Assembly (NCBI GenBank): GCA_963843835.1 | Contig: CAWJMD010000008.1 | Location: forward strand, 992,001-1,056,000 | Length of the DNA: 64,000 nt | Direction: 5' to 3' | DNA from: CAWJMD01 sp963843835 | GTDB lineage: Bacteria; Actinomycetota; Actinomycetes; Actinomycetales; CAWJMD01 | Part shown: one piece after another, positions 1-8,296 of the stretch | Layout of the letters: the number at the start of each line of letters is the position of its first letter | How positions within the stretch are numbered: the first letter of the stretch is position 1 | The notes under the pieces: model-generated | Databases searched by the model: none | What the model saw: only the letters and a program-made list of their open reading frames with translations | What the model was told of the DNA's origin: nothing | Made by a program: the position numbers and the translations under genes

Positions 1-1100
1 GCGTCCCAGCCCCAATGCTCCTTGACCCACACCCGGCCCCGGATGCCCATCTCCTCGGCCAGGTGCCGGTCGGTGAGCAGCTGGCCCACCCGGTTCGCCA
101 CCTCGGCAGGTGACCGCCCGTCCACCACGAAACCGTTCTCCCCGTGCAGGACGGCGTCCGGGGCGCCGCCGGAGTCGCCGGCCACGACCGGCAGGCCGGT
201 CGCCGCCGCCTCGAGGTAGCAGATGCCGAGCGCCTCGGGTTCCAGACCGCCGCGACGGGTGCGGGTCGGCATGCAGAAGACGTCCCCGGCGTCGTAGTAG
301 GCAGGGGTCTCGTGCCACGGCACACGGCCCGCGAACACCACGTCGTCCTGGAGCCCGTGCCGCGCGACGAGCTTCTCGACCGCACTGCGGTGCGGCCCGT
401 CACCGACCAGCAGGAGAGCGGCCCCCGGCGCCTTCTCGCGGATCGCGGGCAGGGCACGCACCAGCACGTCCTGGCCCTTGCGGGCCACCATGCGCGAGAC
501 GCACACCACCACCGGCCGGTCCCCCAGGCCGTGCCGCTCCCTCACCTGGGGCCCGCCCGCGCCGGGGTGGAAGTGCCGGTGGTCGACGCCGGGTGTCAGC
601 TGCCGCATGCGGTCCCTGGCCGCCGCGCTGAACGGCGCGGAGATGCGACGGCGGCAGTACTCGCCCAGGTAGGTGACCACGTCGTTCCGCTCGCCGATCG
701 CCCTCATCGCCGGACGCGTGAACGGCACTGTGGCCCACCAGATCTCGTGGCCGTGGGACGTCGCGACCGTGCGCCGCACCCCGGCCGAGCGCAGGGCCGG
801 AGCCATCAGGCCCAAGGGTGCGGCGGCACCGAACCAGACCCGGTCGCACCCCCGGGTGCGCGCCGTGTGGGCGACCCGTCGCGTGATCGACGGCGTCGGC
901 ACCATCAGGCGCGAGCGGTCGCGGACCACCTCGAAGTCGAGGCCGGCGTCGAAGGCGGCGTCACCCCGCTGACGCGCGGTGTGCACGACCACCTGGTCCG
1001 CCGGGAGCAGCCGTGCCATCGCGAGCACGAAGGACTCGATACCTCCCGTGCGGGGCGGGAAGTCGTTGGTGACGATCAGGGTGCGACCCGGCGACGGCAT
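1..1100 (-). CDS. pimB: GT4 glycosyltransferase, PimB-like (3' end beyond window)
   Basis: Predicted GDP-mannose-dependent phosphatidylinositol mannosyltransferase at the inner face of the membrane, acting in phosphatidylinositol mannoside synthesis. The N-terminus reads VTNDFPPRTGGIES, the hallmark of the PimB/PimC group, and the C-terminal Rossmann half shows the retaining-GT E-x7-E pattern (PEALGICYLEAAATGLPVV). About 366 codons are visible and the stop lies left of the window. The ATG at 1100 is preceded by a TAGGGT box 7 nt away and no Shine-Dalgarno, so the message is probably leaderless. It heads a minus-strand unit, downstream of the 1122-2597 peptidase gene. Position next to the Rv2191/trpD/ctaE homologues matches Rv2188c of M. 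tuberculosis as I recall it. The donor and acceptor are inferred from the family; another GT4 specificity is possible. Confidence 0.75.
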   Translation of the reverse strand, partial: MPSPGRTLIVTNDFPPRTGGIESFVLAMARLLPADQVVVHTARQRGDAAFDAGLDFEVVRDRSRLMVPTPSITRRVAHTARTRGCDRVWFGAAAPLGLMAPALRSAGVRRTVATSHGHEIWWATVPFTRPAMRAIGERNDVVTYLGEYCRRRISAPFSAAARDRMRQLTPGVDHRHFHPGAGGPQVRERHGLGDRPVVVCVSRMVARKGQDVLVRALPAIREKAPGAALLLVGDGPHRSAVEKLVARHGLQDDVVFAGRVPWHETPAYYDAGDVFCMPTRTRRGGLEPEALGICYLEAAATGLPVVAGDSGGAPDAVLHGENGFVVDGRSPAEVANRVGQLLTDRHLAEEMGIRGRVWVKEHWGWD

Positions 1101-1107
1101 GGCCACG

Positions 1108-1113
1108 ACCCTA
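1108..1113 (-). promoter_or_regulatory. Leaderless -10 box for pimB-like gene
   Basis: TAGGGT on the minus strand, 7 nt before the ATG at 1100. One of a series of TANNNT boxes in this window that sit 6-7 nt from a start codon. Confidence 0.55.
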
Positions 1114-1121
1114 GGGCGCGG

Positions 1122-2597
1122 TCAGCGTGCGAGCTCCGCGAGGTAGGCCAGCCACCGCTTCTCGAGCTCGGCCAGGCTGATGCCCAGCACCTGCGGCACC
1201 GCCTGCTCGACCGGGACGGCGGGGTGGGCCGTGGCCCCTCCGACCGGTCCGGTGCCCTCGACCGTCCGGTAGAGCGTCACGAGGTCGGCCTCGGACCAGT
1301 TGCGCGCGATCATCTCCGCCGCCAGCCAGGACGACGAGTAGGCCGGTGCGATGTCGCCGGTGGCGGGGTCGAAGTCGCTCTGGGTGGCCAGCCTGGTCGG
1401 GCCCTTCCCGTCCGCCACGAGCTCGAGCACGTCCCCGGCGATCTGCCTCCGGCTCAGGTCGGTCCGCTGGTACGCGACGTAGTCGGCGAAGCCCTCGCTC
1501 AGCCAGATCGGGACCTGGGCGGTCCCGGTCGCCCGGGTCGCCACGTGCGTCAGCTCGTGGGTCAGCACCACGTCGCGTCCGAGGGCCTCCAGCTGCCCGA
1601 AGCCCGCCGGGTTGACGATCACCCGGTCGGCGCTGGCCTTCTCGTCAGCACCCACCTCACCCGTGGTGACGGCGGCGACCTGGTCGAGGCCGGTCTCGTC
1701 GGTCCGCTGCAGGAGCGTGGCCATCTCCGCCTGGTCGCGCGGAACGAGGACCACGACCTTGCGGGGCCAGAGGGTGCCCCACACCGAGTCGACCTGGTCG
1801 GCGGCGCCGTCGCTGAGGCCGGCGATGTCCTCCAGCGTGCTCACGTCCGCCGTGCCCAGCACGAGACTGCGGTCGCCGCGCACGACGTTGACGGGCCCCA
1901 GGTCCCAGAGGTCCTTGGAGCCGCCACCATCGGCGTCGTCGGCGACGAGCCACGAGCCGTCGCGCTGGACCAGGGTGAGGTAGGACTCGCGCCGCACGTC
2001 CGCGTCGTCGGCCTCTGCCAGGCGGTACACGGTGACCACCCGGGCCACCCAGGCGCCGGGTCCGACCTGCTGCGTCCGGGCCTCGTCGAGCGACGGCCCG
2101 TTCCCGCCGAAGACGTAGCGGACGTTGTTGAAGGGGACCTCGGCCATGTTGTCGAAGACCGTGGCCTGTCGGGCCGCGAAGTCCGTCGAGGCCGGGTCCA
2201 CGGTCTGCAGCCAGGCCTCGCGGTCCCGGGCCAGCAGGGCGGCGGCCCGCTCGGCCAGAAGGTCGTCGAGCGCCGCCAGGCGGGCTGCCTCCTCGTCGAC
2301 GGTGCGACTCGGGGCGGCGACGGTGTCCGAGGAGGATCCCGGTGTCGCCGCGGGGTCGGGGACGGGCAGGTCGCCGCGGACGAGCGCGACGCCCGCCACC
2401 AGGATCGCCACAGCCATCACCGCGCCGAGGGCGAGGGACAGCCAGGACCGGACGGCACCCCGGCGGGGCGGCTCGAGGGGCGCCATGTGCCGCGCCGACG
2501 GCGCAGCCGGTGTCGGGGCGCTCGGAAGGGGCGACGTCGAGGAAGTGCCGTGCTCCCCGTCAGCCGGCCCGAGCCGGTCCTGGGTCATGGTGGGCAT
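1122..2597 (-). CDS. Membrane-anchored zinc metallopeptidase-like protein (gluzincin fold)
   Basis: 491-residue protein with a disordered Ser/Pro-rich cytoplasmic N-terminus, one membrane helix at about residues 50-73 (SWLSLALGAVMAVAILVAG) and an outward-facing domain. Residues 347-351 are HELTH, followed by Glu368 in WLSEGFADY, which gives the HExxH...E zinc triad of gluzincin (peptidase MA-like) enzymes. It is therefore probably an extracellular, membrane-tethered peptidase; the substrate is unknown. The ATG at 2597 is preceded by GGGGACC; a second ATG lies three codons downstream. Its 5' end overlaps the preceding 2560-2841 gene by 38 bp, so the two are probably co-expressed. The pimB-like gene follows 21 bp later but has its own promoter. 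Proteins of this type are common in actinobacteria next to PimB and are usually annotated as hypothetical. Confidence 0.7.
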   Translation of the reverse strand: MPTMTQDRLGPADGEHGTSSTSPLPSAPTPAAPSARHMAPLEPPRRGAVRSWLSLALGAVMAVAILVAGVALVRGDLPVPDPAATPGSSSDTVAAPSRTVDEEAARLAALDDLLAERAAALLARDREAWLQTVDPASTDFAARQATVFDNMAEVPFNNVRYVFGGNGPSLDEARTQQVGPGAWVARVVTVYRLAEADDADVRRESYLTLVQRDGSWLVADDADGGGSKDLWDLGPVNVVRGDRSLVLGTADVSTLEDIAGLSDGAADQVDSVWGTLWPRKVVVLVPRDQAEMATLLQRTDETGLDQVAAVTTGEVGADEKASADRVIVNPAGFGQLEALGRDVVLTHELTHVATRATGTAQVPIWLSEGFADYVAYQRTDLSRRQIAGDVLELVADGKGPTRLATQSDFDPATGDIAPAYSSSWLAAEMIARNWSEADLVTLYRTVEGTGPVGGATAHPAVPVEQAVPQVLGISLAELEKRWLAYLAELAR

Positions 2598-2841
2598 GGT
2601 AGGTCCCCGCGCCCCGGTGCTGCGCGCCGCCGGTCACCTCCCCCTCCTCCAGGGCCGGCCGCACCGGCACCAGCCGCAGGGGTGGGACCAGCCCGGACTC
2701 GGAGAGGGCGCTGATCGCGCGCTGCTCGTCGTCGTCGAGCGTGACCGGAGAGTGACCCCCGACAGGCCCCAGCAGGACGGTCACGACGCAGTCCCCGCAG
2801 GCCGCGGGCCGGGCCTGGCAGCTGTCGCAGTCGATGATCAT
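2560..2841 (-). CDS. Small conserved actinobacterial protein with paired CxxC motifs
   Basis: 93-residue protein starting MIIDCDSCQ. Four cysteines near the N-terminus are arranged CxxC-x6-CxxC (CDSC...CGDC) and could bind zinc or an iron-sulfur cluster. The middle reads VVTVLLG, and an LVPPLRLVP stretch follows; both are features of an unnamed actinobacterial family found beside the DEDD/GIY-YIG gene. GGAG lies 6 nt before the ATG. The gene is divergent from the 3039 gene and overlaps the downstream peptidase gene by 38 bp, so the last dozen residues (HHDPGPARAG) share DNA with that gene and are not conserved-looking. No function is assigned. Confidence 0.65.
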   Translation of the reverse strand: MIIDCDSCQARPAACGDCVVTVLLGPVGGHSPVTLDDDEQRAISALSESGLVPPLRLVPVRPALEEGEVTGGAQHRGAGTYHAHHDPGPARAG

Positions 2842-3026
2842 GTCTCGCTCCGCTCTCGGCCCGGCCGGATGCTCCGGGTACCCGTGTCGCTGGTGGTGAG
2901 GTGCTGGGGCGCACGCTACGGACGGGCACCGACAACGCAGCCCGGGACGGTCCGCACGCCGCCCCGCCGGCGCGCGCGGTCCGCCCACGGACGGCGCGTC
3001 GGGACGGCGCTGTCGGTCACCCGCCG

Positions 3027-3032
3027 TACGGT
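3027..3032 (+). promoter_or_regulatory. Leaderless -10 box for DEDD/GIY-YIG gene
   Basis: TACGGT, 6 nt before the ATG at 3039. It is the reason for choosing that start over the in-frame GTG codons at 3105 and 3126. Confidence 0.5.
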
Positions 3033-3038
3033 CGCCAC

Positions 3039-4880
3039 ATGCCTGGACGCCACGTCGCCACCGCACCGCCAGGTGCGTCATGGCGATCGTCCGGCCTTGG
3101 GACCGTGGGCATTCCGGGCGCTGGGGTGCAGGGCACGATCGAGGAGCTCGGCCGGCCCCTGCACGACGTGACCTTCGTCGTCGTCGACCTCGAGACCACC
3201 GGGGGCTCACCCGCCTCGTGCGCGATCACCGAGATCGGCGCGGTCAAGGTCCGTGGCGGGGAGGTGCTCGGCGAGTTCGCGACGCTGGTGAACCCCGGGC
3301 AGCCCATCCCGGCGTTCATCGCCAGCCTGACCGGCATCACCGACGCGATGGTCAGCGTCTCACCACGCATCGACACCGTCCTGCCGGCCTTCCTCGAGTT
3401 CGCCCGCGGATGCGTGCTGGTGGCGCACAACGCGGGCTTCGACGTCGGCTTCCTCAAGTGCGACGCCGCCCGCCTCGGCCTGGCATGGCCCGGGCACGAG
3501 GTCGTCGACACCGTCCGTCTCGCCCGGCACGTGGTCACCCGCGAGGAGGTACGCAACCGCAAGCTCTCGACGCTGGCCGCCTTCTTCCGCTCGTCCACGG
3601 TCCCGAACCACCGGGCGCTCGAGGACGCGCGCGCCACCGTCGACGTCCTCCACGGCATGCTCGCCCGGCTCGGCAGCCTCGGCGTCACGTCGATGGAGGA
3701 GCTGGCCACCTACACCTCGCGGGTCCCCGCGGCGCAGCGCCGCAAGCGGTACCTGGCGGAGGCACTGCCGCACGCACCGGGCGTCTACGTGTTCAAGGGG
3801 CCCGGTGACGAGGTGCTGTACGTCGGCACGTCCCGCGACCTGCGCACCCGCGTCCGGACGTACTTCACGGCCTCCGAGACACGGAGCCGGATGAGCGAGA
3901 TGGTGCAGCTCGCCGTCTCGATCACCCCGATCGTGTGCGCAACGACCCTCGAGGCCCAGGTGCGCGAGCTGCGCCTGATCGCCGAGCACAAACCCCGCTA
4001 CAACCGCCGCTCGCGCCACCCCGAGCGGGCACCGTGGGTGAAGCTCACGGTCGAGCCCTTCCCGCGCCTGTCGATCGTGCGGGCCGTGGGCGCCGACGCC
4101 GGGCAGGGCGCGGTCTACCTGGGCCCGTTCCACTCCACGCGGACCGCCGAGCAGGCCGTCGCCGCCCTGCACGAGGCCTTCCCGCTGCGGCAGTGCACCG
4201 GCCGGCTTCCGGCGAAGCCCTCGCCGGACGCGCGCGACTGCGTGCTCGCCGAGATCGGGCGCTGTGGCGCGCCCTGCACCGGCCGCCAGGACGCCGTCTC
4301 CTACGCCCAGGTGGTCGAGCGGGTCCGCGCCGCCGTCACCGGGATGTCGACCCCGGTCGCGGACGCCGTGCTGCACAAGGTGTCCCAGCTGTCCCTGCAG
4401 CAGCGCTACGAGGACGCCGCGACGCAGCGCGACCGCCTGGTCGCCTTCGTGCGCGGGGCCCAGCGCACGCAGCGGATGGCACCGCTCGCCGCGTCCCGCG
4501 AGATCGTGGCCGCCCGGCGCGGTGACGACGGTGGCTGGGAGATCGTCCTCGTCCGTCACGGACGGCTGGCCGGCACCACCACGTCGCCGCGCGGCGCCGA
4601 CCCCCGCCCGTACATCGAGGCCGTCCGGTCCAGCGGCGAGGTCGTCGCGCCCGGGCGCTGGCCGGCCCCGGCGGCCCTCCCCGAGGAGACCGAGAAGGTC
4701 CTGCGGTGGCTCGACCAGCCGGGGGTGCGGATGGTCCACGTCGAGGGCGAGTGGACGTGCCCGGTCGGCGGCGCGGGCTCGCTGGTGGAGCTCGTCGACC
4801 CGGTCGGCAGCAGCCGGAGCCGCGTGCCGGGCTTCGACCACCCGCTGGTGCACCCGCAACGGCAGGCGGCACTAGGGTGA
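3039..4880 (+). CDS. DEDD exonuclease / GIY-YIG endonuclease fusion (UvrC/Cho-like)
   Basis: 613-residue DNA-repair-type nuclease. Residues about 42-210 are a DnaQ/PolC-epsilon 3'-5' exonuclease domain with the first DEDD motif VVVDLETTGG (Asp50, Glu52) and the late motif NHRALEDARAT. About 245-330 is a GIY-YIG domain (GVYVF...VLYVGTS), followed by UvrC-like middle sequence with a Cys-containing CVLAEIGRCGAPCTG segment. There is no C-terminal helix-hairpin-helix, so it resembles Cho rather than full UvrC. The same fusion is Rv2191 in M. tuberculosis. It probably incises or trims damaged DNA in the cytoplasm. The start is uncertain: conserved sequence begins near VQGTIEEL (GTG 3126), but a TACGGT box fits a leaderless ATG at 3039. 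It is followed 4 bp later by an Lrp-like gene. Confidence 0.85.
   Translation: MPGRHVATAPPGASWRSSGLGTVGIPGAGVQGTIEELGRPLHDVTFVVVDLETTGGSPASCAITEIGAVKVRGGEVLGEFATLVNPGQPIPAFIASLTGITDAMVSVSPRIDTVLPAFLEFARGCVLVAHNAGFDVGFLKCDAARLGLAWPGHEVVDTVRLARHVVTREEVRNRKLSTLAAFFRSSTVPNHRALEDARATVDVLHGMLARLGSLGVTSMEELATYTSRVPAAQRRKRYLAEALPHAPGVYVFKGPGDEVLYVGTSRDLRTRVRTYFTASETRSRMSEMVQLAVSITPIVCATTLEAQVRELRLIAEHKPRYNRRSRHPERAPWVKLTVEPFPRLSIVRAVGADAGQGAVYLGPFHSTRTAEQAVAALHEAFPLRQCTGRLPAKPSPDARDCVLAEIGRCGAPCTGRQDAVSYAQVVERVRAAVTGMSTPVADAVLHKVSQLSLQQRYEDAATQRDRLVAFVRGAQRTQRMAPLAASREIVAARRGDDGGWEIVLVRHGRLAGTTTSPRGADPRPYIEAVRSSGEVVAPGRWPAPAALPEETEKVLRWLDQPGVRMVHVEGEWTCPVGGAGSLVELVDPVGSSRSRVPGFDHPLVHPQRQAALG
4873..4878 (+). 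promoter_or_regulatory. Leaderless -10 box overlapping the upstream stop codon
   Basis: TAGGGT, 6 nt before the GTG at 4885. Its last T is also the first base of the TGA stop of the nuclease gene, so the box is embedded in the end of that gene. Confidence 0.5.
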
Positions 4881-4884
4881 CCCC

Positions 4885-5166
4885 GTGATCACCGCGATCG
4901 TGCTCATCGAGACCGACACCGACCACATCCCCGAGGCGGCGGCCGAGATCGCCGAGATCGAGGGCGTCAGCGAGGTGTACTCCGTCACCGGCGACGTCGA
5001 CCTCGTCGCGATGGTGCGCGTCCGCGAGCACGAGGCCCTCGCCGACGTGATCGCCGACAGCGTGAGCAAGGTGCACGGCGTGCGGTCGACCCGCACCTAC
5101 ATCTCGTTCCGCACCTACTCGCGGCACGACCTCGACGCCGCGTTCGACCTCGGCCTCGAGGGCTGA
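4885..5166 (+). CDS. Stand-alone Lrp/AsnC ligand-binding (RAM) domain protein
   Basis: 93-residue protein made only of the alpha/beta effector-binding domain of Lrp/AsnC regulators, with no helix-turn-helix. Typical features are IAEIEGVSEVYSVTGDVDLVAMVRV and a C-terminal RTYISFRTYSR. Such proteins form ring oligomers that bind amino acids and may modulate a partner regulator. The gene is convergent with trpD, with 4 bp between the two stop codons, and sits beside a tryptophan gene, which makes amino-acid sensing plausible but unproved. The GTG start follows a TAGGGT box by 6 nt. Confidence 0.8.
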   Translation: MITAIVLIETDTDHIPEAAAEIAEIEGVSEVYSVTGDVDLVAMVRVREHEALADVIADSVSKVHGVRSTRTYISFRTYSRHDLDAAFDLGLEG

Positions 5167-5170
5167 GCGC

Positions 5171-6292
5171 TCACGACGCGGTCGCGGCCACCCAGTCGTC
5201 GAGCACGGCAGCGGCGCGTCCCTCGTCCACCGCGGCGGTGACGCGGGCGAGCGCGGCCGCGAACCGCTCCGTCAGGGACGCGCTGCGCGGGTCGGGACCC
5301 GGCTGACCCGACCCCTGACCCGATGCCTGGCCCGTCCCCCGACCGGGCACGGACATCAGCGCCACCAGTGCGGCCGACGCGTTGAGCAGCACGGCATCTC
5401 GCACCGGACCGGGATCCCCGGCCAGCACGCTGCGCACGACCGACGCGTTGAACGCGGCGTCCCCGCCGGTCAGGTCGGAGATGGAAGCGCGTGCGATGCC
5501 GAGGTCTGCGGGGTCGAGCTGCTGGACGCGCGGCTCGCCCTCCCCGGGAACGACCTCCCACACACGTGAGGGCCCGGTGGTGGTCAGCTCGTCGAGCCCG
5601 TCGTCACCACGGAAGACCAGGGCGGCGCGGTCACGGGCAGCGAGAACCCCCGCCAGGATCGGCGCCATCCGGGCATCGGCCACCCCGATCGCGCTCGCCT
5701 GCGGCTGGGCCGGGTTCGTCAGCGGTCCGAGGAAGTTGAACGCCGTCGCGACGCCGAGCTCCCGCCGTGCGGCCGCGGCGTGTCGCATCGCGGGGTGGAA
5801 GACCTGGGCGAAGCAGAAGGTGATGCCGACCTGCTCGGCGAGCTCCGCCACTCGGTCGGGCTCGAGGTCGAGCCGCACGCCGAGCGCCTCGAGCACGTCG
5901 GCCGCGCCGGCCGACGACGACGCGGCGCGGTTGCCGTGCTTGACCACGCGCGCGCCCGCGCCCGCGGCCACGAGCGAGGCCATCGTGGAGATGTTGACGG
6001 TGTTGCGCCGGTCGCCACCGGTGCCGACCACGTCGACGCACGGACCCGGCACCACGATCCGTCGGGCGTGTCCGAGCATCGCCTCGACCAGGCCCTGGAC
6101 CTCCGCGACCGTCTCCCCCTTGGCGCGGAGTGCGACCAGGAAGCCGGCCAGGGGCACGGGTGCCGCCTCACCGGTCATCACCTGGTCCATCGCCCACGCG
6201 GTGTCGCCGGCGTCGAGGTCCGTCCCGGCCAGCAGCCTGCTGAGGACGGACGGCCACGTCCGGTCCTGCGCAGCCGCCGCCGGGTCAGCCAC
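5171..6292 (-). CDS. trpD: Anthranilate phosphoribosyltransferase
   Basis: Catalyses transfer of phosphoribose from PRPP to anthranilate, the second step of tryptophan synthesis, in the cytosol. The 373-residue protein carries the family glycine-rich loop VGTGGDRRNTVNIST at about 95-109, the KHGNRAASS segment and an ALGVRLDL stretch. Length is slightly above the family's usual 340-350 because of a Gly/Gln/Ser-rich insert (GQASGQGSGQPGPD) near residue 335. The GTG start at 6292 overlaps the stop of the receiver-domain gene by 8 bp, so the two are translationally coupled. It stands apart from other trp genes, as in many actinobacteria (Rv2192c). Confidence 0.93.
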   Translation of the reverse strand: MADPAAAAQDRTWPSVLSRLLAGTDLDAGDTAWAMDQVMTGEAAPVPLAGFLVALRAKGETVAEVQGLVEAMLGHARRIVVPGPCVDVVGTGGDRRNTVNISTMASLVAAGAGARVVKHGNRAASSSAGAADVLEALGVRLDLEPDRVAELAEQVGITFCFAQVFHPAMRHAAAARRELGVATAFNFLGPLTNPAQPQASAIGVADARMAPILAGVLAARDRAALVFRGDDGLDELTTTGPSRVWEVVPGEGEPRVQQLDPADLGIARASISDLTGGDAAFNASVVRSVLAGDPGPVRDAVLLNASAALVALMSVPGRGTGQASGQGSGQPGPDPRSASLTERFAAALARVTAAVDEGRAAAVLDDWVAATAS

Positions 6293-6722
6293 CAGCGGTC
6301 GCGGCCAACCGGCCGCGGGCGAGCTCCGCCAGCGCCTGCACGACGGCCAGCGGGTCGAGCGGGTGCGGCACCGCGGCGTCCGCCAGCGACCACGTCGCCA
6401 GCCACGCGTCCTGGGGCCGGCCGGTCAGCACCAGCACGGGAGGGCAGCGGTAGATCTCGCTCTTCAGCTGGCGACACAGGCCCATGCCCCCGGAGGGGGC
6501 GGCCTCGCCGTCGAGCACCATCACGTCGACGGTGCCGCTGTCGGCCAGATCGAGCACAGCGGCGTGCGTCGCGACCTCCAGCCACTCCACCACCGGGAGG
6601 TCGGTCGCGGGACGCCTGCCGACGGCGAGACGCACGGCCGCGCGGGTGTCGGCGTCGTCGCTGTACAGCATGACCCGCAAGGTGCGCTCGCGGGTGGAAC
6701 CCGTTCCTGTGCTGGCGGCCAT
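6285..6722 (-). CDS. Response-regulator receiver-like protein
   Basis: 145-residue single CheY-like domain without a DNA-binding output domain. A short variable N-terminus is followed by VMLYSDD (acidic pair Asp22-Asp23), MVLDGEA with the putative phosphoacceptor Asp71, and VLVLTGR. The Lys expected near the C-terminal beta strand is not obvious (the segment reads AAVPHPLDP), so phosphorylation-dependent switching is doubtful. It overlaps trpD by 8 bp. The ATG is preceded by GACGGT at a 7-nt distance and no Shine-Dalgarno, so it is probably leaderless, divergent from ctaE. A role in controlling trpD or respiration is only suggested by position. Confidence 0.65.
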   Translation of the reverse strand: MAASTGTGSTRERTLRVMLYSDDADTRAAVRLAVGRRPATDLPVVEWLEVATHAAVLDLADSGTVDVMVLDGEAAPSGGMGLCRQLKSEIYRCPPVLVLTGRPQDAWLATWSLADAAVPHPLDPLAVVQALAELARGRLAATAGG

Positions 6723-6857
6723 CGCCCGTACCGTCCCTGCTCGTCGTCGTGCCGTGTGGAGGTTCAGCCTGACCCGAGCCTAGCGGGGAGCAGAGCCACG
6801 CCGAACGAACCGGGGGTCGCCTGTGCGCCGCACCGCCCTGGGGCCATAATGGCGTCC

Positions 6858-7496
6858 GTGGCCACCACGACCTCTGCAACCGCCGCCCTGGTCCACCCGA
6901 CCGTCAACCGCCCGAACATGGTGTCGGTCGGGACGATCGTGTGGTTGTCCAGCGAGCTGATGTTCTTCGCCGGGCTCTTCGCGATGTACTTCACGATCCG
7001 AGCGGTGGAGCCGACGCTGTGGGACACCGAGCCCGCGCTGCTCAACATCCCGTTCTCGCTGACGAACACCCTGATCCTGGTGGCCAGCTCGGTCACCTGC
7101 CAGATGGGCGTGTTCGCGGCGGAGCGGCTCCAGCCCGGCCGCACCGGCTCGATGCTGAACATCACCCGCTGGGGCATGCGCGAGTGGTACGTCCTCACCT
7201 TCGTGATGGGGACGATCTTCGTCGCGGGCCAGGTGTTCGAGTACGCGACGCTGGTGACCGAGGGGCTGTCGATCTCCTCCAGCCCCTACGGCTCGGTCTT
7301 CTACCTGACGACCGGCTTCCACGGCCTGCACGTCACGGGGGGCCTGATCGCCTTCCTGCTGATCATCGGGCGCAGCTTCGCCGCGAAGAAGTTCGGTCAC
7401 CATGAGGCCACGAGCGCGGTTGTCACGTCGTACTACTGGCACTTCGTCGATGTGGTGTGGATCGGTCTGTTCATCGTCATCTACCTGATCAAGTGA
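6858..7496 (+). CDS. ctaE: Cytochrome c oxidase subunit III
   Basis: Subunit III of the aa3-type cytochrome c oxidase in the cytoplasmic membrane. From GTG 6858 the product has 212 residues and five predicted membrane helices, with family motifs WLSSELMFFAGLFAMYF, GFHGLHVTGG and the C-terminal SYYWHFVDVVWIGLF. A CATAAT box lies 7 nt before the GTG, which favours this start over an in-frame ATG at 6849 that overlaps the box. It begins the ctaE-qcrCAB transcription unit, the arrangement in actinobacteria where the bc1 complex and oxidase form one supercomplex. Confidence 0.95.
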   Translation: MATTTSATAALVHPTVNRPNMVSVGTIVWLSSELMFFAGLFAMYFTIRAVEPTLWDTEPALLNIPFSLTNTLILVASSVTCQMGVFAAERLQPGRTGSMLNITRWGMREWYVLTFVMGTIFVAGQVFEYATLVTEGLSISSSPYGSVFYLTTGFHGLHVTGGLIAFLLIIGRSFAAKKFGHHEATSAVVTSYYWHFVDVVWIGLFIVIYLIK

Positions 7497-7504
7497 GGAC
7501 CGCA

Positions 7505-8296
7505 GTGAAGGCACTCGCCGCCCGCCGGCGCCATCCCCTCGCCGGCGTGGTCATCCTGCTGCTCGGCCTCCTGGTCACCGGTGGCGCGTACGCCGTCGCC
7601 GCGCCGGGTCAGGCCGAGGCCTCGGCCACGGCCTCGGGCAGCGTGGACCAGGGCAAGAAGCTGTTCCAGGCCAACTGCGCGACCTGCCACGGGCTCAACG
7701 CCCAGGGCAGGGACGCAGGCCCCAGCCTGATCGGGGTCGGCGCCGCGGCCGTCGACTTCCAGGTCGGCACAGGGCGGATGCCGCTGCAGAACACCGCCCC
7801 GCAGGCGCCGGTGAAGCCGGTGGAGTTCACCGAGCAGGACATCGCCGACCTGGCCGCCTACGTGGCCTCGCTGGCACCCGGCCCCGCCATCCCCGACCAG
7901 GAGTACCTCGACCCGCTGCTGGACGACGACGAGGTGCTCGCCGAGGGTGCCGAGCTGTTCCGGGTGAACTGCGCGATGTGCCACAACGTGGTCGGCGCCG
8001 GGGGCGCCCTGACCCGGGGCAAGTACGCGCCGGCCCTCGACGGTGTGGAGCCCGTCCACATCTACGAGGCGATGCAGACCGGCCCGCAGTCGATGCCCGT
8101 GTTCAACGACGCGAACATCACGCCGGAGCAGAAGCAGAGCATCATCTCGTACCTCAAGTACGTCGAGTCCGAGCCCAGCCCGGGCGGCCTGTCCCTCGGG
8201 TCCCTCGGCCCCGTGTCCGAAGGTCTCTTCGCGTGGGTCGGGCTGCTGGCGCTGATCATCGGGTGCACCGTCTGGCTGGGAGCGAAGTCCTCATGA
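7505..8296 (+). CDS. qcrC: Cytochrome bc1 complex di-haem cytochrome c subunit
   Basis: 263-residue membrane-anchored di-haem cytochrome c (cytochrome cc) that carries electrons from the bc1 complex directly to the aa3 oxidase, replacing soluble cytochrome c. An N-terminal membrane helix or uncleaved signal (LAGVVILLLGLLVTGGAYA) is followed by two haem-binding motifs, CATCH at residues 58-62 and CAMCH at 156-160, and a C-terminal anchor (FAWVGLLALIIGCTVWLG). GAGGA precedes the GTG start, 8 bp after ctaE. The stop overlaps qcrA as ATGA. Confidence 0.96.
   Translation: MKALAARRRHPLAGVVILLLGLLVTGGAYAVAAPGQAEASATASGSVDQGKKLFQANCATCHGLNAQGRDAGPSLIGVGAAAVDFQVGTGRMPLQNTAPQAPVKPVEFTEQDIADLAAYVASLAPGPAIPDQEYLDPLLDDDEVLAEGAELFRVNCAMCHNVVGAGGALTRGKYAPALDGVEPVHIYEAMQTGPQSMPVFNDANITPEQKQSIISYLKYVESEPSPGGLSLGSLGPVSEGLFAWVGLLALIIGCTVWLGAKSS

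Noticed and set aside
144..2714. 856-codon plus-strand open frame opposite the 1122-2597 gene
   Set aside because: Sequence is low complexity (His/Arg/Gly/Val rich), has no family features and is the antisense shadow of a clear metallopeptidase and the PimB-like gene. High G+C removes stop codons from antisense frames.
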